Shown piece by piece: positions 53,231 to 61,818 of a stretch of 64,000 nucleotides of DNA. The DNA lies in contig NZ_JPVZ01000012.1 of the NCBI RefSeq assembly GCF_001662875.1, forward strand, positions 54,451 to 118,450, read 5' to 3'. Made by a program: the position numbers and the translations under genes. The stretch's first letter is position 1. Each line of letters starts with the position of its first letter. This DNA is from Thalassospira tepidiphila MCCC 1A03514. GTDB lineage: Bacteria > Pseudomonadota > Alphaproteobacteria > Rhodospirillales > Thalassospiraceae. The notes below the pieces were generated by a model. That model did not search any database. It saw only the letters and a list, made by a program, of their open reading frames with translations, and was not told the DNA's origin.

Positions 53231-53803
53231 ATGAAGACCGCCATTCAAAAAGCTGCAGCAATTCTGGGCTTGGCACTTTTGAGCGCCTGCGCATCACCGG
53301 CCGAGTTCCAGAACATGGTGGTGACCGAAGGCATCGACACTGCCGCGACGCAAAATTCGGCTTTCAAAGACAGCATTGTCGTGAAATCGGTCGATGGCGG
53401 CGAAGAAACCAATCCGATGTGGACGTCTGAAATCAGCAGTCAGGCTTTTGAAAAGGCTTTGATCGCATCACTCGAAAACGCGCAGCTGTTGGCAAAGCTT
53501 GATGACAACGCGCCATATCGTTTGCGTGTCACGTTGCTTGAGGTTGACCAGCCCCTGTTTGGCCTGGACCTGACGGTCAAAACCCGTGTGCGTTACGAAA
53601 TCATCGAAAAGGACAGCGATAAAACTGTTTTCAGTGAAGAAATTCCCGCAACCCATACCGCGACCTTTGGCGATTCTCCGTTTGCGATCCAGCGTCTGCG
53701 ACTGGCAAACGAAGGGTCTGCAAAGAACAATATCGCCGCCTTCATTGAACGCGTCATCGCCGTTTCGCCTGAAATGTCAGGCGAGAACGTAGCGCTTAAA
53801 TAA
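53231..53803 (+). CDS. Putative lipoprotein of unknown function
   Basis: A 190-residue precursor with a lipoprotein signal ending in LLSAC (Cys 20). The mature part includes TSEISSQAFEKALIASLENA and RLRVTLLEVDQPLFGLDLTV, then KTRVRYEIIEKDSDKTVFSE, an alternating beta pattern with no family I recognise with confidence. It is convergent with fliJ, and the two coding regions overlap by 8 bases at their 3' ends. Confidence 0.8.
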   Translation: MKTAIQKAAAILGLALLSACASPAEFQNMVVTEGIDTAATQNSAFKDSIVVKSVDGGEETNPMWTSEISSQAFEKALIASLENAQLLAKLDDNAPYRLRVTLLEVDQPLFGLDLTVKTRVRYEIIEKDSDKTVFSEEIPATHTATFGDSPFAIQRLRLANEGSAKNNIAAFIERVIAVSPEMSGENVALK

Positions 53804-54224
53804 GCCCGTCATCGCGCGTGGCCGAACGCATGCCGATTTCGTCAAGTTCGTCTTGTTCTTTCTTGTCTTCTTCGGCGCGTTCGGCCTCAAGCCGATTACG
53901 TTCGGCAATTTCGGCAGTTTTAAATTCCTTGAAGGCGTCAGCAACTTCATCGCGAAAGACGTCGATCTTTTCTTCCTGTTCGGCAATCATTTTTTCGATT
54001 GCCTCACGCTCGGCGATCACCGCGGTGGCAAACCCGCCATAGGCAAACCCGGCAAGTTCCGGATTTTCGGCCGCGATCTTTTGTTCGGCCAGCACAGCCT
54101 GTTCGAGGGCTTCTTTTTCCGCCTCAAGATTACCCAACACGCCAAGCATTTCGCCCAATTGGCGCTGCTTTTCATCAAGCGCCCATTTGCGCATGCGCAC
54201 CAGTGTTTTGAAATCCTTGGCCAT
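53796..54224 (-). CDS. fliJ: Flagellar export chaperone FliJ
   Basis: FliJ is the coiled-coil stalk of the export ATPase. The 142-residue product is almost all helix and Glu/Ala-rich (LVRMRKWALDEKQRQLGEML; EREAIEKMIAEQEEKIDVFR), a FliJ-like pattern and length. It follows fliI after 26 bases, the standard fliI-fliJ order. FliJ is weakly conserved, so position carries much of the call. Confidence 0.85.
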   Translation of the reverse strand: MAKDFKTLVRMRKWALDEKQRQLGEMLGVLGNLEAEKEALEQAVLAEQKIAAENPELAGFAYGGFATAVIAEREAIEKMIAEQEEKIDVFRDEVADAFKEFKTAEIAERNRLEAERAEEDKKEQDELDEIGMRSATRDDGLI

Positions 54225-54250
54225 GGGTTACCCTCTAGGGTCCACGATCA

Positions 54251-55837
54251 TTACGATCCATTCCCCGATCCGTCGTTGCCGCCTTCGCTCAGCGCACGCT
54301 TGGCCGCGTTCAGGTCCTGCCCGTCACGTTGTGACCGACTACTCACCTTTGGCCCACGATTGATCTTGGGCCCGATTGACGGCGGCGGTGCCGGGCGGGG
54401 TGCCGGCATTTCCGGCCCTCCTGCGGGCTGTTGCGGATTGGCGCTTCCCGCTTGCCGCGCCTGTCCACCCGGTTGTCCTTGGGCAGGGGCAGGCTGTTCG
54501 GGTTGCTCGGCCAGCATATCGAGACGCCGGGCCAATTCCAGATATCCCTCATTGAGGCGCGTGCATTCCGTCTTGCGCTGTTTAAGGAATTCCTCGATCA
54601 GCGGGAAGTAATGAATGGCTTCGTCGACCTTGGGATCGGTGCCCTTGCGATAGGCGCCAAGACGGATCAGCTCCGCCATGTCATCGTAGGTCGCCAGAAG
54701 CTGGCGCGCGCGGGCAACGATCTGGTTTTCTTCCTCGTTATTACAGCCCGGCATGGTACGCGACACACTGCGCAGGATATTGATTGCCGGATAACGGCCC
54801 TGCTCCGCAATCGCACGGTCCAGCACCACGTGGCCATCCAGAATACCGCGCACCGCGTCCGAAATCGGTTCGTTATGATCATCGCCATCAACCAGAACTG
54901 TAAACAGCCCGGTGATCGATCCCTGCCCCGGCCCGCCGGGACCGGCACGTTCCAAAAGACGCGGCAATTCGGCAAACACAGTCGGCGTATAGCCCTTTGA
55001 TGCCGGCGGCTCGCCAACGGACAGGCTGATTTCACGTTGCGCCATGGCAAAGCGGGTCACGGAATCCATCATGCACAAGACATCGCGCCCGACATCGCGG
55101 AAATATTCCGAAAGCGCCATGGTCATATAGGCCGCCTGGCGGCGCATCAGCGGTGGTTCATCCGATGTCGCCACGACGACGACCGAACGACGCAGGCCTT
55201 CCTCGCCCAGATCATCTTCGATGAATTCGCGCGCTTCACGGCCACGTTCGCCAATCAGCCCCACCACCGACACATCCGATGTCGTATGGCGCGTCATCAT
55301 CGATAGCAAACTTGATTTACCAACACCCGACCCGGCAAAGATGCCCATACGTTGTCCGCGACAGCAGGTCAGAAACGTGTTCATCGCCCGCACACCAAGG
55401 TCGATCTTGCCCGCAACGCGCTGGCGCGAATGGGCCGATGGTGGCATGTTGCGGATCGGATACGGGCGGTTGCCCTCAGACAGCGGGCCTTTGCCATCAA
55501 CCGGCTCGCCAAAGGCATTGACCACACGGCCCAACCAACTTTCATCGGGATAGACTTGCGGTTGGGTATCGCCAAGTTCGACTTCGCAGCCGATCCCGAT
55601 ACCGTCCAGAATGCCAAACGGCATCAAAAGGGCGCGTTCGTTGCGAAAACCGACAACCTCGCAAATCACGGTTTTACCATCGCGGCGTTTGACCTTGCAC
55701 CGGTCGCCAACCGACAACGCACCCTCGACACCGCCAATCTCGACCAGAAGGCCCAAAACGGCTGTCACCCGGCCAACCACGCGATAGTCAGGAATACGGC
55801 GGAGTTCTGCGACGATATTGCGGCCAATCTGAAACAC
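54251..55837 (-). CDS. fliI: Flagellar export ATPase FliI with extended C-terminus
   Basis: FliI is the hexameric ATPase of flagellar export. The 528-residue product has a beta-barrel N domain, Walker [16 protein letters not shown], Walker B-region [20 protein letters not shown] and [20 protein letters not shown]. Residues after about 445 form a Pro/Gln/Gly-rich tail of some 80 residues not seen in enterobacterial FliI (about 457). The start is a GTG. Upstream is the shared ctrA/fliI intergenic region. The regulator FliH is encoded elsewhere (36392). Confidence 0.95.
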   Translation of the reverse strand: MFQIGRNIVAELRRIPDYRVVGRVTAVLGLLVEIGGVEGALSVGDRCKVKRRDGKTVICEVVGFRNERALLMPFGILDGIGIGCEVELGDTQPQVYPDESWLGRVVNAFGEPVDGKGPLSEGNRPYPIRNMPPSAHSRQRVAGKIDLGVRAMNTFLTCCRGQRMGIFAGSGVGKSSLLSMMTRHTTSDVSVVGLIGERGREAREFIEDDLGEEGLRRSVVVVATSDEPPLMRRQAAYMTMALSEYFRDVGRDVLCMMDSVTRFAMAQREISLSVGEPPASKGYTPTVFAELPRLLERAGPGGPGQGSITGLFTVLVDGDDHNEPISDAVRGILDGHVVLDRAIAEQGRYPAINILRSVSRTMPGCNNEEENQIVARARQLLATYDDMAELIRLGAYRKGTDPKVDEAIHYFPLIEEFLKQRKTECTRLNEGYLELARRLDMLAEQPEQPAPAQGQPGGQARQAGSANPQQPAGGPEMPAPRPAPPPSIGPKINRGPKVSSRSQRDGQDLNAAKRALSEGGNDGSGNGS

Positions 55838-56242
55838 GGGCGGTTCTTTTCAGCGAAAATGGTACAAACAACTCTTGTAACACGGAAATTTGCCCCTCCG
55901 AACGGTAACAGGGGTGGCAAATCGTACCGCGTCGTACCAAATATATAGTCATAATCGGTATTAAAAAGCCGTGTAGACGATTAAATCGATTTTTTTTCGT
56001 TGCATAAGGCTTTTGGAATTAACACCGCAAACCGTTGGGAAAACTTGCGTTCCGTCCCCGAGTCGCTTCTTTGAACGAAAAAAAGTTAACAAGTTGCGAC
56101 TCGCCTGCTTGCCACGAGTCGCAAAGCAACGTATCGTTAACCGAATGGGGAAAATTTCCCAAAGGCCGGCAATCGTTGGGGCGCTTGTCGATCTACCGGA
56201 TCAACACGGACTTATTGCGGAACACGGTAACGGAGCAGAGAC
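55838..56242. other. Divergent intergenic region fliI/ctrA
   Basis: About 405 bases between the fliI and ctrA starts. It contains a direct GGTACG repeat near 55923-55938 on the fliI side, an AT-rich segment near 55945-56005, and the inverted-repeat/GTTAAC element near ctrA (listed separately). No gene is seen. Promoters for both directions must lie here, but no sigma-54 match was found. Confidence 0.55.
56058..56140. promoter_or_regulatory. Inverted-repeat and GTTAAC element upstream of ctrA
   Basis: TTGCGACTCG (56093-56102) and CGAGTCGCAA (56114-56123) are a perfect 10-base inverted repeat with an 11-base spacer. The hexamer GTTAAC flanks it on both sides (56084-56089 and 56135-56140). A third half-site CGAGTCGC lies at 56058-56065. 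GTTAAC resembles a CtrA half-site, but the full TTAA-N7-TTAA spacing is absent. It is probably a control region for ctrA. Confidence 0.5.
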
Positions 56243-56938
56243 ATGCGGGTGCTGCTTGTTGAGGATGACAACACCTATGCTGACAGCATCGAATTGATGC
56301 TTAAGTCTGAGGGCATGGTGATTGACACTACCGACCTTGGGGAAGATGGTCTCGAGATCGGCAAGCTTTACGATTATGACATTATTCTTCTGGACCTTAT
56401 GCTGCCAGATATTGACGGCTACGAGGTCCTGAGACGTTTGCGCGACGCACGCGTCGAAACACCGGTCCTGATCCTGTCGGGTCTGACCGAAACCGAAGAC
56501 AAGGTCAAAGGCCTTGGCTTTGGCGCAGATGATTATCTGACCAAGCCTTTCGAGAAGACCGAACTTCTGGCACGTGTGCAGGCAATTGTTCGCCGTTCAC
56601 GCGGCCATGCCCAGTCGATGATTTCGACCGGTAAGCTCAACGTCAACCTGGATGCACGCACCGTCGATGTCGATGGCAAACCGCTGCATCTGACCGGCAA
56701 GGAATATGGCATTCTGGAACTGCTGTCGCTGCGCAAGGGCACGACACTGACCAAGGAAATGTTCCTCAACCACCTTTATGGCGGTATGGACGAGCCGGAA
56801 CTCAAGATCATTGACGTCTTTGTCTGCAAACTGCGCAAGAAAATCCAGTCTGCGACCAAGGGCGACAATTACATCCATACGGTTTGGGGCCGGGGCTATG
56901 TCCTGCGCGATCCCGACACCAACAGCGCTGCGGCCTGA
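56243..56938 (+). CDS. ctrA: Cell-cycle response regulator CtrA
   Basis: CtrA is an OmpR-type master regulator of motility and cell cycle in alphaproteobacteria. The 231-residue product starts [20 protein letters not shown]. The phosphoacceptor Asp is in [20 protein letters not shown] and the conserved Lys in [20 protein letters not shown]. The DNA-binding domain has [40 protein letters not shown] and [11 protein letters not shown], diagnostic for CtrA. It is the probable top regulator of early flagellar genes such as fliF. Confidence 0.97.
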   Translation: MRVLLVEDDNTYADSIELMLKSEGMVIDTTDLGEDGLEIGKLYDYDIILLDLMLPDIDGYEVLRRLRDARVETPVLILSGLTETEDKVKGLGFGADDYLTKPFEKTELLARVQAIVRRSRGHAQSMISTGKLNVNLDARTVDVDGKPLHLTGKEYGILELLSLRKGTTLTKEMFLNHLYGGMDEPELKIIDVFVCKLRKKIQSATKGDNYIHTVWGRGYVLRDPDTNSAAA

Positions 56939-56996
56939 TTTTCGGGAACTTGGTATCAGGCATGCCTGATACCGCCCCAACAGTTGCCGCTATACG

Positions 56997-57029
56997 AAAA
57001 ACGCCCCGGAGATGAACCGGGGCGTTTTT
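56997..57029. terminator. Bidirectional terminator after ctrA
   Basis: AAAACGCCCCGG and CCGGGGCGTTTT form a perfect 12-base stem with an 8-base loop and T or A runs outside. It serves ctrA and the convergent methyltransferase-like gene. Confidence 0.93.
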
Positions 57030-57038
57030 CGTTTCACA

Positions 57039-57686
57039 TCACGGCAAATAGATAAGCGGATCAACAAGACCGCTGATCTGCAACCGATCAATCAGTTCGA
57101 AAATCGGGATCACCATCAGAAAGACCAGCCCGTCGCGCAATGTGCGCCACAAAAGATGCGGGCGAACTTCAAGGATCTCGGCATCGCGCCAGGCACCAAA
57201 CCGGGGGCCAAAGCGCGGCACGCGCGTCTTGTAATCTTCAAAGGATGCGCCAAAAAGTATCTCAAGCGCCCTTTCTTCGCGCAGGATCACCGGCAAGAAC
57301 ACACCAAACGCCCCCACCCCGAACAACAGGGCAATCAAAAGGCTTCCGGTTTGCGCGCCAATGCCGACTGCGCCGATGAAGCTGAACATATAAAGCGGAT
57401 TGCGACTGATGGAATAGGGGCCGGTATCGGTCAGATCGCGCGCCTTGCGCCCGCCGATATAGAGCGTGCACCAGGCCCGCCCGAAAATGGCCATCAGGAT
57501 CAGGACAATCCCGCCGGTCTCGACCGTTTCATGGGTAAACATCTCCACCTGTGCCAGCGACTGCATAAGCGGCAGCGCACACAGCACCAACAGCGCAATA
57601 CCTGCAATGGCAAGCTTGCGACGGCGCTGGACACGGCGAAGGTCCTGACGCGGTGAGGCGATCGTGTCTGATGGATTTGAGGTCAC
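57039..57686 (-). CDS. Isoprenylcysteine methyltransferase-like membrane protein
   Basis: A 215-residue membrane protein of the ICMT/PEMT superfamily. It has about five helices and the SAM-binding C-terminal signature LTDTGPYSISRNPLYMFSF, then REERALEILFGASFEDYKTR. Bacterial members methylate small or lipid substrates; the substrate here is unknown. The start appears to be a GTG with AAGG just upstream. It follows cheR by 54 bases on the same strand, so it may be the last gene of the che transcript. Confidence 0.8.
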   Translation of the reverse strand: MTSNPSDTIASPRQDLRRVQRRRKLAIAGIALLVLCALPLMQSLAQVEMFTHETVETGGIVLILMAIFGRAWCTLYIGGRKARDLTDTGPYSISRNPLYMFSFIGAVGIGAQTGSLLIALLFGVGAFGVFLPVILREERALEILFGASFEDYKTRVPRFGPRFGAWRDAEILEVRPHLLWRTLRDGLVFLMVIPIFELIDRLQISGLVDPLIYLP

Positions 57687-57740
57687 TGGCCTTCCCGACT
57701 TTCAGTTCAACAGAACAGTCGGCAAGAAACCAACTGTCAG

Positions 57741-59111
57741 CTACTTTTTGTCGTCCGGTTTGCCAAAGCGGGACCGATCAAAGGTCGTGGACGGGCGCGT
57801 GGTTCCGCTGGAACCGCTTGTATTGCTGCTGCCTGTCCCCGGCCGTTGTGTCGTACCACCGGCACCTGCACCGGTTCCGGTGCCAAGCGGGCGGCGATAG
57901 GTCGAACCCGTGGTATCCGTTGTTCCCGGACGTGTGGTTGAACCTGTACCAGTCGAACCTGACGGTCTGCTGAACGCGCTGCCAGTTGTGCCCGATCCCG
58001 TGCTGCCGGTTCCGGTGGTTCCCGGACGGGTGGTTGACGGGGTGGTGCCAAGCGGGCGCTGGGTCGACGTCGTGCCAAAACCTGAACCTGCGGGGCGGGT
58101 TGTTGCCGTCCCTGCTGTTCCGGTTGTTCCTGTTGTCCCGACTGCCGGGCGAGCCGTTGTTCCGGTCGTGGTTGCGGCACCGGTTTGCATATGTTTTGGC
58201 TTCTGGAAGGCCAAGCCGCCGGGTGCAGCAGCACCGGCCGCACTGGCGGCCCCCGCCTGCGCCTTTTCAAGCGCGGTCAGATCGACTTCCGGTGCCCCCG
58301 GACGGTTCAGCTGATAGATGCCACGTTGACGCGCAAGCGGTTTGAACTTGTCGGAAATGCCCAGAACCGTCTCTGCCCCGCCAAGGAACAGGAAACCGTC
58401 ATCTGGCATCAAGGCGGAAACACGCGAAAGGACGTCACTTTTGGTCGGCTGATCGAAATAGATCAGCACGTTACGGCAATAGACGACATCAAACTGCCCA
58501 AGCGGCCGGAAATCTTCCAGAAGGTTGAATTCCTTGTACTGCACCTTGGACCGAATATCGGCCGAGATTTGCCACTGGTCTTCCTTCTTTTGGAAGTACT
58601 TGACCAGAAGGCCGATCGGAAGGCCCCTTTGGACTTCGAACTGCGAATACAGGCCTGCGCGCGCCTTGGTCAGGATTTCGCGCGAGATATCAGTCCCGAC
58701 GATATCGATCCGCCAGCCAGCGAGCTGCGACTTGAATTCATCCAGGATCATCGCCAGCGAATAGGGTTCCTGCCCGGAAGAGGCGGCCGCACACCAGATG
58801 CGCAGATGTTTCTTCGACGCACGTGTCTTGATCATGTGCGGCAGGACAACATGGCGGAACTGGTCAAACGGTTTGGTATCGCGGAAGAAGAAACTTTCAT
58901 TGGTCGTCATCGCATCAACGACTTCTTCGACCAGATTGCGGTCGCCACCGCGCAGCGTACCGATCAGCTCCGTCAGGTCCTTAAGACCCCGTTTGCGTGC
59001 AATCGGCATCAACCGGCTTTCGAGCAGATAAGTCTTGTCCTGGCTCAGAACGAGCCCGGACTTTGACTTGATCAATCTGCTTACAAACTCGAAGTCATCC
59101 GGCTTCATCAT
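57741..59111 (-). CDS. cheR: Chemotaxis methyltransferase CheR with Thr/Gly-rich tail
   Basis: CheR methylates glutamates on chemoreceptors. The N-terminal domain (1-75) and SAM-binding domain are clear: NESFFFRDTKPFDQF, RIWCAAASSGQEPYSLAMIL, VGTDISREILTKARAGLYSQ and FDVVYCRNVLIYFD. Usual CheR length is about 280; this product has 456 residues. Residues about 300-456 form a repetitive Thr/Gly/Ser/Pro tail with RP(G/S)T-type repeats. It follows cheB by 6 bases. Confidence 0.93.
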   Translation of the reverse strand: MMKPDDFEFVSRLIKSKSGLVLSQDKTYLLESRLMPIARKRGLKDLTELIGTLRGGDRNLVEEVVDAMTTNESFFFRDTKPFDQFRHVVLPHMIKTRASKKHLRIWCAAASSGQEPYSLAMILDEFKSQLAGWRIDIVGTDISREILTKARAGLYSQFEVQRGLPIGLLVKYFQKKEDQWQISADIRSKVQYKEFNLLEDFRPLGQFDVVYCRNVLIYFDQPTKSDVLSRVSALMPDDGFLFLGGAETVLGISDKFKPLARQRGIYQLNRPGAPEVDLTALEKAQAGAASAAGAAAPGGLAFQKPKHMQTGAATTTGTTARPAVGTTGTTGTAGTATTRPAGSGFGTTSTQRPLGTTPSTTRPGTTGTGSTGSGTTGSAFSRPSGSTGTGSTTRPGTTDTTGSTYRRPLGTGTGAGAGGTTQRPGTGSSNTSGSSGTTRPSTTFDRSRFGKPDDKK

Positions 59112-59117
59112 TGTGGG

Positions 59118-60779
59118 TTAACGACCCCCCGCGAATTTTTTGATATAGGCCGCAATCCCACCCACCGGCAAAACCGCAGAACAGATACCGGCATGCGCCG
59201 CAGCGCCCGGCATCCCCCATACAACGCTACTCTGCTCGTCCTGTGCCACGACCATGCCCCCCGCATTGACCACGTCACGTCCACCAAGCATACCATCCTG
59301 CCCCATTCCGGTAAGTATTGCAGTCAGAATGTTTCCTCCGTAACTCGCGACCAGACTGCGCAACATCGGATCGACCGACGGACGACAGAAATTCTCGGGC
59401 GGGTTCTGATTTAACTTCAGATGCCGGCTGGCACCGCGCCCCTCTACAGTCATGTGGTAATCACCGGGGGCAAGATAAACCTGTCCACCAACAATTGGCA
59501 TATTGTTTTGTGCTTCCTGACATTTAAGCCCGGTCAGACGGGTGATGTGCTCGGCCAGAATGGTGGTAAAGGTCGCGGGCATATGCTGGGTAATGAAGAT
59601 CGGCTGGCGCACGCCATTCAGGCCACGCAACACTTCAAACAAGGCCTGCGGCCCACCGGTGGAGCTGCCAATCGCGATCGCTTCGACATTGATGCGTTTT
59701 TCCGGCAACAGCGTAACACCACCGCGCGCGGACTGGCGTTTTGCCGGGGCGGGTGCGCTTGCCGAACGGGCCTGTTGGGCGCGTGCACTTTTTTGCGGCG
59801 CGGGTGCGGTTGGCCGTTTGGCCGGGGGTGCCGTTCTTGCGCTGGGTGCTGCTGTGGCGGGGCGTTCCGGCATTTTGGGCACGGTTTTGCCCTGCCCGCC
59901 TGCGGCAATGGCCGCATCGCGAATAAGTCTGCCCGGATCGCGTGACGGCGTCGTCGAACGCGCCGCACCACCAGCCGGGTTGGCAGCCGGTTTTGCGGCC
60001 TGCGTTGCAGTCTCCGACGATGCCGGTGTGGCCGGCTGCGGCTTAGGTGCCGGTTGCTGCGGCATCGGCGTCTGGCGCATCTGGGTTGGTTGCGGACGGT
60101 GTTGCTGCATCGGGCGGGGGCGCAATTCGGCGGTAAATCGTTTGCGCTGGATCCGACCTTGTTTGTGAAGCTGCTGATGTTCGACCGACATTTCCGCTCG
60201 GAAAGCAGCCGCCTTGCCGCCAGAAGCTGCGTCATCCGGCTCGGATGCCTCGGCATCGGGCGCAGTTGATTTTTCTTCTGGTTCCGGTTCGGGGGCGGCC
60301 TGGGCGGCAACGACTTCTGCCGCGGCAGCTTCTTCGACCTCGAGCATCTTGCGACGCTGTTCAGCCCAGGCTTTCACCTTGTCGAGAAGTTCTTCGCGGA
60401 ACCCCTCGCCGACATTCAGGTCTTTTGACGAGCTTGGCTTGGGGATGTAATCCACAGCCCCCAGCGTCATCGCCTGGAAACTGATATCGGCATTTCGCTT
60501 GGTGAGTGTGGACGCCATGATCACGCGGACTGTCGGATCAATTTCCAACAGTTTCGGCAAGGCCGTCAAACCATCCATCACCGGCATTTCGATATCAAGA
60601 ACAACGGCTTCGATGCCGCCTTTTTCCATGACTGCCAGTGCTTCTTCGCCATTGCTGACCGATCCGACGACTTCGATCTCGGCGTCTTCGGTCATCATAC
60701 GTGTAACAAGTCCGCGCACGATGGCGGAATCATCCACGATCAGGACTTTGTATGGCGAATGGATGGGCGTTTCTTCCAC
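59118..60779 (-). CDS. cheB: Chemotaxis methylesterase/deamidase CheB
   Basis: CheB removes receptor methyl groups when phosphorylated. The receiver domain (about 10-135) has VLIVDDSAIVRGLVTRMM and the acceptor Asp in AVVLDIEMPVMDG. A linker of about 200 Pro/Ala/Gln-rich residues follows (about 155-350), far longer than usual. The catalytic domain has Ser in IAIGSSTGGPQALFEVLRGL, His in IFITQHMPATFTTILAEHI and Asp in ILTGMGQDGMLGGRDVV. The start is a GTG with GGGGA upstream. Confidence 0.95.
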   Translation of the reverse strand: MEETPIHSPYKVLIVDDSAIVRGLVTRMMTEDAEIEVVGSVSNGEEALAVMEKGGIEAVVLDIEMPVMDGLTALPKLLEIDPTVRVIMASTLTKRNADISFQAMTLGAVDYIPKPSSSKDLNVGEGFREELLDKVKAWAEQRRKMLEVEEAAAAEVVAAQAAPEPEPEEKSTAPDAEASEPDDAASGGKAAAFRAEMSVEHQQLHKQGRIQRKRFTAELRPRPMQQHRPQPTQMRQTPMPQQPAPKPQPATPASSETATQAAKPAANPAGGAARSTTPSRDPGRLIRDAAIAAGGQGKTVPKMPERPATAAPSARTAPPAKRPTAPAPQKSARAQQARSASAPAPAKRQSARGGVTLLPEKRINVEAIAIGSSTGGPQALFEVLRGLNGVRQPIFITQHMPATFTTILAEHITRLTGLKCQEAQNNMPIVGGQVYLAPGDYHMTVEGRGASRHLKLNQNPPENFCRPSVDPMLRSLVASYGGNILTAILTGMGQDGMLGGRDVVNAGGMVVAQDEQSSVVWGMPGAAAHAGICSAVLPVGGIAAYIKKFAGGR

Positions 60780-60847
60780 GTGGTAGCGTCCCCGCTTGAT
60801 GATGGAGATCGGATCTTGAAGGCTTACAGGTTCGTGAGCACCCCGGC

Positions 60848-61213
60848 CTAGATCAGGCCGACCTGCTCGAACTTGGCCTGGATGATCTCGCTATCGAACG
60901 GCTTCATGATGTATTCGTTCGCGCCAGCGGTGATGGCTTCCTGAATGTGTTCAAGGTCGTTTTCAGTTGTACAGAACACAACAACAGGATCATCGCCACC
61001 AGGCGTTGCACGCAGTTCACGCAGGAACTCGATCCCGCTTTTGACGGGCATGTTCCAATCAAGCAGAACCGCATCGGGCATGGACTCAAGGCACTTGTCG
61101 AGCGCCTCCTGACCGTCCACTGCCTCCACAACCGCAAACCCGATTTCCTCGAGAATGCGTCTTGCTACCATCCGGATGACTTTCGAATCATCGACGACGA
61201 GACAACTCTTCAT
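60848..61213 (-). CDS. cheY: CheY-like response regulator in che operon
   Basis: A 121-residue receiver domain with SCLVVDDSKVIRMVARRILE, the acceptor Asp in AVLLDWNMPVKSGIEFLREL, the Thr in VVFCTTENDLEHIQEAI, and the Lys in NEYIMKPFDSEIIQAKFEQV. It lies between cheW and cheB, so it is probably the direct CheA target of this operon. It differs clearly in sequence from the motor-linked CheY at 9661. Confidence 0.94.
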   Translation of the reverse strand: MKSCLVVDDSKVIRMVARRILEEIGFAVVEAVDGQEALDKCLESMPDAVLLDWNMPVKSGIEFLRELRATPGGDDPVVVFCTTENDLEHIQEAITAGANEYIMKPFDSEIIQAKFEQVGLI

Positions 61214-61260
61214 CGACTTCCTTCTCGCTTACTTAGGTCGTTAAGCCACAATGGCAGGAA

Positions 61261-61281
61261 CCGGGCACATTGCGTGCCCGG
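61261..61281. repeat. Hairpin between cheW and cheY
   Basis: CCGGGCAC and GTGCCCGG form a perfect 8-base stem with a 5-base loop and no T run. It may act in mRNA processing or stability inside the che operon. Confidence 0.4.
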
Positions 61282-61295
61282 CATGGGAAATCAGG

Positions 61296-61802
61296 TTAAC
61301 CGGCCTGCTTGATCGAAGACGTGAAATCAAGCAGACGGGTCACGTCGAGAATCACCAGAAGCTTCTTGTCGAGACGGAAAATGCCGTCCGAGAATTCGCG
61401 CCAGCGCGGATCGAGCGTTGCCGGGTTCTGTTCGAACGCCTTTTTCGGAACGCTCAGAACCTCACCAACCTGATCGACCATCAGGCTGTAAAGCTCACCA
61501 CCTTCATCAACAACGATGCTCATGCCCGGCTCATCGTCTTCGCGGTCACGCAGACCAAGACGTTTGCGGACATCAATCGCGGTCACGATACGACCACGAA
61601 GGTTCAACGATCCGGCCACTTCCGGCGGTGAAAGCGGGATACGGGTAATGCGTTGCGGCCCCAGGACATCCTGAACGGTCAGGACAGGGATACCGAAAAG
61701 CTGCTTGCCAATATTCGCGGTCACGAAATCCTGGCTGTCACCACCAAGTTCAAGGGCGCCGCCTTTTTCCTGGCTCGGGACGAGTGCGTTTTTATCGCTC
61801 AT
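61296..61802 (-). CDS. cheW: Chemotaxis coupling protein CheW
   Basis: CheW links receptors to CheA. The 168-residue product has the SH3-like CheW fold: FVTANIGKQLFGIPVLTVQD, ITRIPLSPPEVAGSLNLRGR, IVTAIDVRKRLGLRDRED and YSLMVDQVGEVLSVPKKAFE. It ends in KKLLVILDVTRLLDF. It follows cheA by 16 bases. Confidence 0.95.
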   Translation of the reverse strand: MSDKNALVPSQEKGGALELGGDSQDFVTANIGKQLFGIPVLTVQDVLGPQRITRIPLSPPEVAGSLNLRGRIVTAIDVRKRLGLRDREDDEPGMSIVVDEGGELYSLMVDQVGEVLSVPKKAFEQNPATLDPRWREFSDGIFRLDKKLLVILDVTRLLDFTSSIKQAG

Positions 61803-61818
61803 AGGACTGTTCTCCCGC

